A DNA stretch of 32,689 nucleotides, from NCBI GenBank assembly GCA_003427395.1, contig BFEA01000192.1, positions 2,404,056 to 2,436,744 on the forward strand. The letters run 5' to 3'. The notes under the pieces are model-generated. The model made no database searches. It saw only the letters and a program-made list of their open reading frames with translations, and was not told the DNA's origin. Each line of letters starts with the position of its first letter. Positions within the stretch are counted from its first letter, which is position 1. This DNA is from Chara braunii. Lineage: Eukaryota > Streptophyta > Charophyceae > Charales > Characeae. Both the position numbers and the translations under genes were made by a program. This document shows positions 20,166 to 30,414 of the stretch, piece after piece.

Positions 20166-20498
20166 CACTGAAGTTGACATAATTTTGAGTTCAGGACCGT
20201 GGTCGCACTTTTTCCAGTCAGGCCTCTTCAGACGACCGGAAAGCCAACAGGTTGTCACGCAGGATTTTATATGTTGCTTGCAATAAATAAAATAAATTAA
20301 ATAATGCAAATCCCTTCCTATTGTGTGCGTCCGGCTTCGGGCGAGACCCTTCAATTGCGGTCTTCGCCGGCCCCCGGTCTTAGGAATCTTTTATTTTGAT
20401 TCGGAACAGCAGAGAATTATGCAAATAATAATCATAAAATTATGGGGTGCTATGCATGCATCAATTATGTCAATCTGATTTTGAGAACTGTGACAGAA
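20166..20498. other. No gene recognised
   Basis: AT-rich stretch with a GCGAGACCCTTC word near 20342 also found in the GC-rich insertion near 10923. It lies 3' of the unrecognised minus-strand gene ending at 20499. Confidence 0.4.
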
Positions 20499-20810
20499 TC
20501 ATCTACGAAAGCAATCATCAGGCAAGATTAATGCAAGAATGCCACTCTCATCGAGCTCCCTCTCTCTCTGCTCAAGATATTCGGTGGCTGAGATCCAGAC
20601 TGGATCGAAAAGTTCATGAGCCTCCTTGCCCTTCTTCAGGTAAGGCCTCAGATCGTGGATAGTACCATCAGCAAAACTGGTCTGGACGATGAAGATTAAC
20701 AGATCCCCCTGTCTGAAACCAATGGCACTAACATACTGATAACAGAATGTCTCCTTGCATGAAAGCCGATTGAGGCTGGCCAGCACTGACTCACTGACCG
20801 ACGTAGACTG
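20499..20810 (-). CDS. Terminal exon of an unrecognised gene (type 2 domain)
   Basis: The open frame includes CKETFCYQYVSAIGFRQGDL, then FADGTIHDLRPYLKKGKEAH, ELFDPVWISATEYLEQRERE and a stop at 20499. It reads like a real folded protein: alternating hydrophobic strands, an F-A-D-G turn, then a charged helix. The frame is open up to 21020, but sequence above about 20,810 is GATT/CTGA-rich and looks intronic; a TCAG|TG acceptor near 20,800 would give the phase needed by the preceding exon. Its core resembles the frame at 26070-25870 (C...V...V..[FY]x[DG]G...LR/LK). No known family is recognised. Confidence 0.5.
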   Translation of the reverse strand, partial: QSTSVSESVLASLNRLSCKETFCYQYVSAIGFRQGDLLIFIVQTSFADGTIHDLRPYLKKGKEAHELFDPVWISATEYLEQRERELDESGILALILPDDCFRR

Positions 20811-21020
20811 AACCATGCTCATGAGTACTCTTGCCAGTGCAAACTGACCAGATGGTCCTGGAGAGCTGATTACCAAAGTTGATTGGAGAAAACTGACTGT
20901 TGGAAGCTGATTGCTAGAAACTGAACACCAGTGACTGATTGCTGGTGATTGATTGTTGATTAAAGGATTGTTGAATGTCCGGATAAGTGAGGTGTTCTTG
21001 TTCAGAGACAAAACGCTCAC

Positions 21021-21289
21021 TGATGGTTGCCAACAGTCCTCCTTGCTTCCTCAATAGTACCCACAGAAGCTATGGTGGCACATAGTCTGCCGTTCTTATC
21101 ATGCAAGTAGTATGTGTACTCGATTTTTGTATGATTCCTCATGAGGGTCAGTGCATGTTCCATCATCATAATAGTCTGCAGATTGTATTCCTCAATTGCA
21201 CTCTCCCTCCAGGTCTCCGCAATGCTCTGATACAACGAGCAGGAGACTCTAACTGTGTTGCTGCTGTCCATATTCTTGTCGTTCTCCCA
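21021..21289 (-). CDS. Internal exon of an unrecognised gene (type 1 domain)
   Basis: The exon starts after TAG|TG at 21290/21289 and ends at ATCA|GTGAGC (21021/21020). The frame contains AETWRESAIEEYNLQ, EHALTLMRNHTKIEYTYYLH, DKNGRL and EEARR. It aligns with the exon at 21930-22144 through W-x-E/E...EHA......KxIEYxTYxxxxDNxL...S....[EQ]AR. The two are therefore paralogous exons in the same orientation 640 bp apart. The upstream exon ends in phase 0 and this one can start in phase 0 (TGG), so they can be spliced together. Confidence 0.55.
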
Positions 21290-21509
21290 CTACATCATTT
21301 CACCCAACTCGAGACGGGTGACTCTTGGATGATCTGGGCATGAAAAGGCTGTTGGGTAGATTGTTGTCTCTTGTTGCTGTTCCTGGTTGCTGTTATCCGT
21401 TGTCGTTTGCTCGCTGTTTGGTTACCAATTGACTTCTGCTACCGAGATTACCGCTGTAAAGGATTGTTTCCAACTACTGATTGGTTGCTGTTCTGAAAAC
21501 TGATTGGTT

Positions 21510-21591
21510 GATGAGTGTTGATCAATTAAATAACCATGTAGTGACTGGGTGATGAGTGTTGATCAATTAAATAACCATGTAGTGACTGGGT
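21510..21591. repeat. Exact 41-bp tandem duplication
   Basis: Copies 21510-21550 and 21551-21591 are identical, starting GATGAGTGTTGATCAATTAA. Identity in an otherwise diverged landscape means a very recent slip or an assembly artefact. Confidence 0.95.
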
Positions 21592-21599
21592 GGCAGTTA

Positions 21600-21830
21600 A
21601 ACACTGTTCTGCTCTGAGTACTGGACACCGCTCGAAGTACTGTCCCGAGTATCACTCTCATCACTGAACATTACACTGTGTACTGTTCTGAGTACCACTC
21701 TCATCACTGAACTTTACACTGTGAACTGTTCTGAGTACAACCTAGAGCACGGTTCTGAGTATGAGCGTGATTTCGAGCACGATTCTGAGTATTGTCTGAA
21801 TATTGTCTCCAAGTTGTGACTCAGTATGTT
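21600..21830. repeat. Degenerate repeats of a CTGTTCTGAGTAC motif in the intron
   Basis: TTCTGAGTA, TCTGAGTAC and CCGAGTATC variants recur every ~30-60 bp between two minus-strand exons. Similar CTGAGT words return at 22490-22650. They appear to be expanded intronic repeats. Confidence 0.6.
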
Positions 21831-21929
21831 ACTCTGCTGCAGGTGGAGGGTTCAATCGGTTGCCACTAGAAGTTGATTGAATTTTGCGTGTACCACTGCG
21901 CGGTGTCTAGAGTGCTGCAGAACTCATAC

Positions 21930-22144
21930 AAGTCTTGCCCTGGCCTGTTCCATACTCTCCAGCATGGAACTGGTGCTGTGTAGTTTGTTGTCAGGCCCGT
22001 AGAAATAGGTTACGTATTCGATGTATTTTTTCTCACCTGCTACTCTGACTGCATGCTCTCTCTGCACTTGCCAGTGGATTTCCATGTCTTTACACACTTC
22101 TTCCTCCCATCCCTCTTTCTTTTCCCTGATTAGTGCGTTCTTCA
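21930..22144 (-). CDS. Exon of an unrecognised gene (type 1 domain)
   Basis: The exon runs from TAG|TG (22145/22144) to CTT|GTATGA (21930/21929). Its frame contains KKEGWEEEVCKDMEIHW, QREHAVRVAGEKKYIEYVTY, FYGPDNKL and MEQARARL. An in-frame TGA sits just upstream, supporting the acceptor. It is the paralogue of the exon at 21021-21289. The helix-strand-strand-helix character with a conserved W, EHA and IEY suggests a compact alpha/beta module of about 65 residues. The function is unknown. Confidence 0.55.
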
Positions 22145-25100
22145 CTATTCAGATCTCGTCGTCCCTCATGTCTCCTTTATTACACTCAGATCCCACGATG
22201 GTGAGCCCCTGAGCTCTGGGCAGCTAAACACTGATCAGAGAGACACTGATGTCTTGAATGACGAATGATAGATACTGGCCGAGTGTAGTTTGCTTACTAT
22301 TGTTCTCTGTTGATTATTGTTTCTGAACAGTCGTTTGAGCATTTGTTCAGAAGATGTTCTTCCCACTGATTGGCAATGGGATAACAATTAAGCAATAGTT
22401 AAGTAGCAACTTGAAAAAGATAGAACACTGGTCCAAGCCCTGACTTCTACACAGCATGTCGTTCAGAGCCCTGAAAACTTCCAAACACTTTATCTGAGTT
22501 TGGAGCACTCGTTAAGATGCCTTCTCTGAGCTCTGAGTACAGTTGAACGCTGTTCGGATGTATTTTGGAAATTATCTGAGTTTTTGCGAAGGTAATGTCT
22601 GAGTCCTGCTTGAGTAATGCCTGAGTTTCGCTTGGGTAATGTTTGAGACTGATTTCAGGTTGCCTGCTGACCCGGTTATGGTTCACCAAAGCATTAACAG
22701 TTTTGCATCCGAAAAGATCAGGAAAACTAAAGACCTCGACGAGGACAACAATTGTACGAGCGCTGACAGCCCCTTTCTGCTAGAATTCAGGGAAATACCA
22801 TACTAAAATATCGAGTCACCCCCACCATTTGACTGTCATCCAAGCACCCAATGAACGCCCGAGATTCTTTCAACTACTTCCCCCCCCCCGTTCACCCCTT
22901 CTGTCCTGGCGGAGGGAATGGGTCGCTCACACCCGGCCTGCACCCTCCGTGACCGTCCTGCTCACTAATGTCCTTTACTTGAGCCCGCAGGAACAGGGTG
23001 GAGGGTGGGCTGCAAGTGTTTCTCACAAGGCTCACTCGCCCCTTTTTACCTGACCATGGCATTGGCCCTCAGTCACGTGTAAACAAGGCCTTCTCTCGGG
23101 GTTCACTTGTCTGTTCTCGCGAACCCGAGCAGTTAAGTAGTCAACTCAGCCCCCATACACCGCTTAGTATCAACCAGGTTTCCGGGTTGAGGGCTCGACT
23201 ATAAGTACGGCCCACTCGTACTACACGGACAGGTCAGATTCAGTGAGACACCCTAGTTAGAAGCTCGGAATTGCTAAAACTCATAGACCAATTTTCCCCA
23301 TCTGGAAACTAACGCCAGGCGCGTGACTAAATCGTATTCAACTTTCATGAGAACCGACAAAACAGTGTTTCAGAGAGAATTGCCCTGGTAATCAAACCGT
23401 TATCAATTACGTAGATGATTATCTAAGGGCAACACCCCCTGAGAACAGTGAAAGGAGAGGTGCATGCGGAGCGTTAGCAAGAACGAGTTTATGACTCTAC
23501 AGACTTTTTGAGTTGAAGCTTATTCCAACTCGAACAGGTCCGGACACCTAGACACCGTCAAGTAGGTACTTAGCGAGGACATAGGAAATCTTTCTCAGCA
23601 TTGCTTTTCTCTTCCCCATACATCCGAAGTCAAGGTATAGACGAAAATCAGAAGGCAATGGCCCCCATACTACATTTGACATGCAAAGTATTCTGGGAGT
23701 GAAAAGCAAGCTTGCATATTCGACATATATCAAGTTTGCCCTCACCAAACCCACAAAGAAAAGGGAACACTCAAGCATGCATTCTTCTATTTACACGGTC
23801 GCACGCAAATTTATACGGCCACGCACTCATTCTCCCTTAGGTCACATGTGAAGTCATACAGTTGCAAATGAGCATTCAGATGGGCAGATGCTTGTAAACC
23901 CGAGCAGTCGTACACTTATACACTCACGCAAAACGTAGTCGCATGGTGCAGTCACATGGTGCGATCAACACTATGCGATCACGCTATGTGACAACACCGT
24001 GCAGTTGAACGCTATGGTCACGCTATGCAGTCACGCGAGTAATCAGCACTGTACAGTCACACAATGTGACGACACCGTGGTACCAAGTCGTGTTTGTAAT
24101 CTCAGTCTCAGTCTCCAAAGGGGTATGAACACGTGAATATGAGGGTTACATGCCTCTTTAGCTCTGCCAAATAGTCAGATAAGCAGCTCAATGCAAGTAG
24201 TACTTCCAAATGAACGAGTATACGGTCATGTCAACGCCGTGAATGCTCAGCTCCAGCGTCACTAAGCGCTCAAATTAGGCCTCAGTGTGCCGGCCCCCTC
24301 CCATTATTTAGCCGTTTGCACGGCCTACCGAGGGCCTGATTCGTTATCATGAGGCAGCTTGATTGGTTAATAACGATCTTCCACACTAATTAGCCGGACT
24401 AAAGAAAAAAAAGAACACTAAGCAGAACACTAAAATCAGCAGAAATAGTGAGGGATTATTTTGCAATGACTATTATCTTATCTGAAGACACGGTCAAGTT
24501 GGTCATGAAAGAAACGCGTTGACGACCCTTGATCGCAGTCCCCATTGCAGGTTGAAAGTCACAAGATGAGTGCGAGACAAATAGTCGTCAGTGCAAATGC
24601 TCCCACCAGTAAGTGAAAACGTTCTCAAGATGCAAGATACGCCTCCCTCTTCACGCGAGACGACAGACCTTTCTCACGCTGGTTCCGCACATGCCCTGTG
24701 GAGCGCGTGCGTTGGACTCTTCAACGGACAACTCACTCAGAAGGCGGCGACAATGTTCTTGGACCGCACGACGAGCGAGCTATCCAGAGCATGCGTACAG
24801 GCGTATCTTCATGTCTCTTCTCAGCATATCAATATGAGGAGTACGTTGGCCAGCAGTTCGCTCAGACACTTCTATGTGTGTAGATGACGGAGTCTGCCAG
24901 GAGAGCAAGGGTCGAAGCCTTCCATTGCCCCTGTGTTGACATCAACATGCCCTTTCTGCACGGACTGCCCCGTACCTATCACAGTGTCCGAACTCTCTCT
25001 CTCTGCGTCCTGCCCCCAATCACAACTCTGCCCTTAGATGGCATGGCCACGCTTCGTCAGCTCAGCACTCGTAAGTGTTGGGTGACTGACTGCCCCAAGA

Positions 25101-25685
25101 GCAGTCTGAAAAGACGCTCGCTCGCTCGACCTCGCTCCGTCAGTGTACAGCTCGCCTCGTGTGTACCGTGCACACGCATAACCCCCTGTGCTTGTTTGTC
25201 TCCCCGCGGTTAGCCCACTTGTCTTTCCACCTCCCTGATGAATGTGTTAGGCTCACGCGCTATGATCGTGCACAGCCCACTGGTTTTGTCGTCCACCACC
25301 TCTCTCTCTCTCTCTCGTTGACCTCCCCGCTCTCTCAGACTGTCGCGCATGTCTCGGGCGTACTGCCCACTCTCCCTCTCACACCTCTCGTTGACCGCCT
25401 TCTTGCTCTCCCCCCAGGCAATGCCACGTGTTGCACAAGTACCCTTTCCCACTACGCTTGCCTCATCCCTCTTGCTTCGGGTTTCGTCGTGTTTACACTC
25501 TCACCCTCGTGTTTTCTCAGACCCGTCTTTTTCCCTTGCTCTGTTTCTCACCCGTCCCGCGGCCTCTGGGCGTCAGCTGTCGTGAGCTGGCCTCGGGTCC
25601 CTTTTCCACCGGCTCCGCGGCTCGGTGGTGCCTCTGGATCTCGCCTGGCCTGATCCAGGACCTGAGGTCCGTCTCCCGGTCTGCC
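22145..25685. other. Long stretch without a firmly supported gene
   Basis: Contains CTGAGT repeats (22490-22650), a TATA-like CTATAAGTA (about 23188), and degenerate ATGNNGTCAC-type repeats (23930-24085). Several CT-rich segments (24990-25760) give long low-complexity ORFs. The + strand frame around 24660-24830 looks less random than most but matches no family. If the minus-strand exons at 25686-26073 and 20499-22144 belong to one gene, this is largely intron. Confidence 0.35.
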
Positions 25686-26073
25686 TCACTCATTTCGGTC
25701 TCCCCACCTGAGTCTCTCTCGTTGTGTTTTTCCTCCCTTGTCTCGGTCCCAGTTTGACTCGGTCTCGTGATAGATGACCGACACCCTCAAGCCCACGGTC
25801 ACCCCATCTCGCCTGCACCTCCGCTCCGCCCTGTCACGAGCTTCGGAAATGGCAGCCTGCAGCCTCTGGTCACCTCGCATCTCCTCCTCTCCCCCCTTCT
25901 ATGCAGATCTTTAGTCGGACTACCTCTCCCCCGTCATAATTCAGGACCGTAGTGATCTGAGGGCCTTCATCCGACATTGGAACCCAGCGCACCGTGTGCC
26001 GCCAACAGTCAGGTCTATAGCCGTGTAGTGCCATAGCCACTCTTTCCCAATGTTCAGCGCCAATGCTCAATCC
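25686..26073 (-). CDS. Possible second copy of the unrecognised two-domain gene
   Basis: One minus-strand frame (26070-25870) reads EHWERVAMALHGYRPDCW then VLNYDGGEVVRLKICIEG, resembling the type 2 domain at 20499-20810. The adjoining shifted frame (25880-25686) reads MRGDQRLQAAISEARDRAER then VTVGLRVSVIYHETESNWD, resembling type 1. The frames overlap near 25870-25880, so either an intron lies between them or there is a frameshift. The order (2 then 1) differs from the downstream locus (1, 1, 2). Similarity is by eye and weak; it may be a pseudogene or an upstream part of the same gene. Confidence 0.35.
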
Positions 26074-26439
26074 GCACTATCCCTGCTCGCAGCACCTAGC
26101 CAGGCTGAGTCCCGGGTGCCAGGAACTAAGACTTCAGCGCGATGCCATTACTCACACTCGAGGAGTGATAACGCTCCCCTCACGCACTTTTTGCTTCAGG
26201 ACCCAGAGGCAACCTGTTTTTATAGAGCTCCGGGTGAGAGCGACCCCGGTGTACTAAAAGAGGACTTTTCTGATAGTGACTCGAATTTTAGGATTTAATA
26301 AAGTAACACAAAATTTAAATAAATCTTGAATAAAATCGGCGGGAAACTTCAACCGCCCGTGCACAGTCAGGGCACTCGAACCACCGTCACGCCGGTCCCT
26401 AGATTGTGCAATATGACCGAGGTCTGAATAAAAGGAGGG
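26074..26439. other. No gene recognised
   Basis: Short unsupported frames only. AT-rich toward 26290-26330. Confidence 0.4.
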
Positions 26440-26765
26440 GAAAAAAAATAGAGATCCCATAATGGGATACCAACGGCCGCACTTTCCCTTTCAAAACAAA
26501 CCTCTGGCCTACCACTATCGGGTGCCCGTATCCGATGGCAAGGAAGGGGCTTATGACCCCATTCAGGGGTGATAAGCTTCCTACCAATGCGGCCGCGGGT
26601 CGCCCTCCACTTTTGAGGTTCTGCTGCATGGCGCTCCGTCGAGTGTGACAACCGCTGAATAGTAGTGAGAAGTCGGCCCACCTAAACCACTAATTTAAAC
26701 GGGCTCGAATTCGAACCGTTGGTGGGTCCTTCCCGCAACACGACTAAGGCTCAGCCACGCTTAAG
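26440..26765 (-). mobile_element. Candidate tRNA-derived SINE
   Basis: On the minus strand the 5' end carries an A-box-like TGGCTGAGCCTTAG. About 40 nt further is a near-perfect B box, GGTTCGAATTC (26708-26718 on +), with the spacing of an internal Pol III promoter. The ~250-bp body ends near an inverted ATCCCAT/ATGGGAT and a short T-run, an arrangement seen in T-tailed plant SINEs. No target-site duplication was found and the ends are approximate. Confidence 0.45.
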
Positions 26766-26789
26766 CAGACGGCATAACAAAATTCTATC

Positions 26790-26815
26790 ATTAATAATAA
26801 TAATAATAATAATAG
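26790..26815. repeat. (AAT)n microsatellite
   Basis: About eight TAA units directly upstream of the SINE candidate's 5' end. Confidence 0.9.
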
Positions 26816-27547
26816 TAAGACATCAATCTGAAATGACACGATATAGTGATTGGGACTGACAAATTTTTCCCTACTAAGATACGTTGACCCAATTGCGGGT
26901 CAGACTTCTAATCCCTTTTTCTTTTTGCTTTCCTTTATTTCTCTTTTCTTCCCCCTTTCTGTTTCCTCTGTATTATCTTCTCACTCCCGACAACGACTGA
27001 ATGTACCTGACCCATAACCTATACAGGGACGCTTGGTGCGCAGTTGAAAAAACTGAGCCTGCCCTCTCACTTCCGCATCCCAGGGCGAACCCGGCAGCTA
27101 CCACGGTCACAGGCCGGTTGTGCTCTGCTGTACAGCAGGGCGCCGAGCCTGCGTGGACCAATGGAAGTCCTGTGGCGCACCCCTTTTGTTGAGGGCAACG
27201 TCACCGGGACTGGTCCACATCATGCTATAGCGCAGGTACCAAGTAGGGACTTGGCACATGGAGGAGGGCCGGGACACTGCGCCCTCCGACACCGTGCGCC
27301 CAGGTGCGCACCACGGTTGACTGTGCGCTCAGGCTTGCTTGCCGATTTCATATTCAGACGAACACTGTGGATGGTATTCTGGGAACCATGCTCTTATGTG
27401 ATTAAGAGCTAGTACTCATTTCGGTTGCGTGCCTGGTTAATGACTCGGCAAATAACCGATTCTACACCCCAACATACATTGATTGCACGACAAAGCTCAG
27501 AGCTTCAGTTAACCAATCTCCACTTGATAGCAGTCTGAGTACAGTCT
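26816..27547. other. No gene recognised; contains isolated palindromes
   Basis: CTGCTGTACAGCAG (about 27126-27139) is a perfect 14-bp palindrome. GTGCGC-CCAGGT-GCGCAC (about 27289-27306) is a lone relative of the 46-bp array unit. No coding support. Confidence 0.5.
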
Positions 27548-28440
27548 AAGTGCGCGCCCAGATCAGATATTATATTTTAAGTGTGCGCCCGCGCGCGCCC
27601 AGACCGGACATTATTTTAAAGTGTGCGCCCGCGCGCGCCCAGATCGGAAATTATTTTTAAGTGTGCGCCCGCGCGCGCTCAGACTAGATATTATATTTTA
27701 AAGTGTGCGCCCGCGTGCGTCCAAACCAGATATTATTTTTAAGTGCGCGCCAGCGCGTGCCCAGACCAGATATTATTTTTAAGTGCGCGCCCACACGCGC
27801 TCAGACCAGACATTATTTTTATGTGTGTGCCCGCGCGCGCCCTGACCGTTCTTTATTTTAAAGTGTGCGCCCGCGCGCGCCCAGACCAGATATTATTCTT
27901 TTAAGTGCGCGCCCGCGCGCGCCTAGACCAGATATTATTTTTAAAGTGTGTGCCCGCACGCGCCCAGACCAAATATTATATTGCGCGCCCATGTGTGCCC
28001 AGATCTGATATTTTGATTTGGATGCGCGCCCAAGCTTGGCATTGCAGTTAGAGTGCGCGCCTATGCGCGCCCAAGGTTGGCCTTGCAGTTAGAGTGCGCG
28101 CTCATGCGCGCCCAAGCTTGGCATTGCAGTTAGAGTGTGTGCCCATGCGCGCCCAAGCTAAGCATTGCAGTTAGAGCGCGCGGCCATGCGCACCCAAGCT
28201 TGGCATTGCAGTTAGAGCTCGCTCCCATGCGCACCCAAGCTTAGCATTGCCATTAGAGTGCGCGCCCATGCGCGCCCAAGCTTGGTATTGCTGTTAGAGT
28301 GTGCGCTTATGTGCGCCCAGGCTGGATATCGTTATTTGAGTGCACGCCCATGTGCACTTGCGTTGGATATGTGTGCGCCCAGGTTGGATATTGTCGTTTG
28401 AGTGCGAACCCTTGTGCGCCCGAGCATAGGATTGCTAAGC
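27548..28440. repeat. 40/41-bp tandem array with two subfamilies
   Basis: 27548-27985 has a 40-bp period, with units of a GCGCGCCCGCGCGCG core plus a CAGACCAGATATTATTTTT spacer. From about 28000 to 28300 the period is exactly 41 bp (TTGCAG at 28042, 28083, 28124, 28165, 28206, then variants at 28247 and 28288), with a GCGCGCCCATGCGCGCC core and an AAGCTTGGCATTGCAG spacer. Units decay toward 28440. The core is kept while the spacer is replaced halfway through the array. About 22 units in total. Confidence 0.92.
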
Positions 28441-28637
28441 TGAGATGATTTGCCATCGCGCTCCCGTTTATTTATTTCCTTGCTGATCAGCAACGCCTCA
28501 TGCATGTGATATTTCCCCTCGCACAGGGAGCATTGGCAGTTCAGTCCCTGCACAGACGACCTGGCTCAGTCTATCCCCAGTACATTCATCATTTACGACT
28601 GGTCCCTGTGCATGAGATGTTTTACCGATCAGTTCTG

Positions 28638-28820
28638 TTCAGGCGGGCCTACTTGAGATTATTGTTGTTGATTCGAGCCCCTTCAGGCGGGCCCACCTCT
28701 CGAGATTGTTGCAGTTTTTTAGCAAGGCCCCTTCAGGCGAGCCCTTTCTTCTGAGACAGCTGCTGTTCAGCCGGACCCATTCAGGCGGGCTTTATATTGA
28801 GTTGTTGTTCAGCCGGTGTT
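28638..28820. repeat. ~48-bp tandem repeats starting TTCAGGCGGG
   Basis: Copies start at 28638, 28682, 28732 and 28780, with a related TTCAGCCGG at about 28809. They share a GAGATT-TTGTTG-type middle and a GAGCCCC end. Confidence 0.8.
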
Positions 28821-29365
28821 GGGATTAGTGAGTCCCGAATAACTTTCCATCACTCGAGAGACCAAATATGGACAAACTTTGCGCAACAAAGAAATCCAGA
28901 GTGAGACGAGATAAAGGATTAGGCCGCAGCAGGGAGTAATGCCCTGGGGCGAGAAGCACAGGGGGAAAGAACTAAGCGGCAGCAAGCGAGTGAGCGCAAG
29001 AACAGGGGCACATAGAACATAGCAGGAGGCCGGGAGGGCCATCGGAATGCAATAAGACTAAGGCCAAAGGGCGCTTTGAACTAGCAATTGCATCGCGACA
29101 GCAATAAGGGCATGAGGAAGTCGAGGGATGGGCGGCCAGAAGCCGCGGGAAGCCAGGAAATGAGGGACCAACGTGGAGGCCACCTACGGGAGCCTCGGAG
29201 GGGAGACCCACGACCAAAGAGATCGGCACGCACAAGGCACGAGGAAAGACTAAGGAGAGGGGTCGCTATGGGGCGACAAGACGCCCAAGGGGCATGGGAC
29301 ACCTTGGGGAAAGGCACCCGGGGCCACGTGGGACTAAGTAAAAATAATGGCATCCGGGGCGAAAT
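28821..29365. other. Purine-rich stretch without a recognised gene
   Basis: Start of an A/G-rich block. Arg/Gly-rich ORFs reflect composition. Confidence 0.45.
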
Positions 29366-29467
29366 GTGTCGGGGACTGCCGACGAGACTAAGTGTCGGGA
29401 ACCGCCGACGGGACTAAGTGTCGGGGATCACCGGCGGGACTAAGTGTCGGGGACCACCGACGGGACA
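29366..29467. repeat. 26-bp tandem array of GTCGG/CCGAC hairpins
   Basis: Four units start at 29368, 29394, 29420 and 29446, exactly 26 bp apart. Each is GTCGG, a six-base loop, then CCGAC (CCGGC in the third, still paired through G.T), followed by GGGACTAAGT. Loops differ (GGACTG, GAACCG, GGATCA, GGACCA) while stems are kept. Confidence 0.93.
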
Positions 29468-29539
29468 AGTGGGGGGACATGTGAAAGTCCCAAGAAGAAA
29501 CGGCGGCACCGCATGAGGGAAAAATAATAAATGCAAGGT

Positions 29540-30060
29540 GCACCGTCAAGATCGACATCTTGACGGCCAAGAATATTAGCACCACTAGTGCAAGTACTAG
29601 TGGTGACAAACGAGAAGGCCAAAAGGAAAAGGAAAAGTAAAGAAAACTGAAGTGGGAGGCATGGGAGCAATCCGAAAAATCTCGGATCAGCCTCCCTCAA
29701 GAAAATAGAGTCAAATAAGACCCCATGTGAAAAATAGCCCTCCGAGAGAAAATCGGAGTAAGAGGGACCATTGTGGGAGAAATGTAGGAGTAAGAGGAGG
29801 CTCCCATGGGCATGGGAAGACCATTATTGCAGTCCGAGAAATAACGGACTGCACCTTGGGCATAGGGAGGGCCAAAACTAAGAGGAAGAGGCTACAAAAG
29901 GGCCTTAACGGCCACTTGACACTTGGCATGCTAGAAAAAAAAAAAGAGAAAAGAAAAGAAAATGGGGGAGAATAAGACAAAAAAAGTGAGAGGGAGTGAA
30001 TGAGTTGGCCGTCAGTAGGGACTGCCATAGGTAGGAACTGACAGGTCCCTACTGTCCAAG
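29540..30060. repeat. Diverged duplicated block, copy 1
   Basis: Collinear with 30937-31465. Both carry in order a CCGTC...GACGG inverted repeat, AATATTAGCACCACTAGTGC, a TCGGAG-rich segment, a CCCATGGG/GCATGGG segment, a TCCGAG...TAACGG element, TTGACACTTG, an A-rich run and an AGGTCCC inverted repeat. In copy 1 the hairpins are CCGTCAAGAT/ATCTTGACGG (29543-29552/29557-29566), CACCACTAGT/ACTAGTGGTG (29580-29589/29596-29605) and AGTAGGGAC/GTCCCTACT (30014-30022/30045-30053). Confidence 0.8.
29828..29853. repeat. TGCAGTCCG hairpin, copy a
   Basis: TGCAGTCCG and CGGACTGCA form a perfect 9-bp stem around the 8-nt loop AGAAATAA. Confidence 0.9.
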
Positions 30061-30278
30061 AAAGGAGGAGAAGAAAAGAAAAAAGAAGAGAAAAAAACCT
30101 TAACGGTAAAAAACGGTCACTTGGGGAGATTCATCCGTGACCAGATTCATTTTGGAATATGGCGGTTACAAAGGACTCTGATTTTCTTTGATTGTTGGAG
30201 AGAAAATCAAAGAGAATCAAGGCCTCTTGCAACCAGAATAAAACGGATTACATGCATGAGGAGAAACACGTGTTTTAG

Positions 30279-30312
30279 GTGCATCCGGAGTCAAAATCAA
30301 GTCCGGATGCAC
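30279..30312. repeat. 11-bp hairpin GTGCATCCGGA/TCCGGATGCAC
   Basis: Arms 30279-30289 and 30302-30312 with a 12-nt loop. A related but decayed copy is at about 30441-30473. A third, with arms TGCATTTGG/CCAGATGCA (31736-31744/31758-31766), keeps nine pairs including one wobble. Confidence 0.88.
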
Positions 30313-30388
30313 TTGGGAATTGGCCGTTTCTTTTTCTTTTGAGTAAGGGCTAGTTGTAGGGCATTGGGGCTAAGGAATTAACACCCAT

Positions 30389-30414
30389 TGCAGTCCGAGT
30401 TGTAACGGACTGCA
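30389..30414. repeat. TGCAGTCCG hairpin, copy b
   Basis: Same 9-bp arms as copy a; loop AGTTGTAA. Confidence 0.9.

Noticed and set aside
19003-20354. Long repetitive ORFs on both strands
   Set aside because: They are translations of the 74-bp and 46-bp tandem arrays. The units are not multiples of three, and the frames show only repeat structure.
23185-23200. TATA-box-like CTATAAGTA as a promoter
   Set aside because: No gene or LTR structure could be placed downstream, so a TATA-like word alone is not enough.
25159-25757. Overlapping 109-164-codon + strand ORFs
   Set aside because: They are Ser/Leu/Pro-rich products of a CT-rich strand open in several frames at once, with no domain pattern.
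27548-28440. CRISPR-like array (regular 40/41-bp period)
   Set aside because: Units are contiguous tandem repeats with diverging spacers of the same family, not identical repeats separated by unique spacers; the context is eukaryotic.
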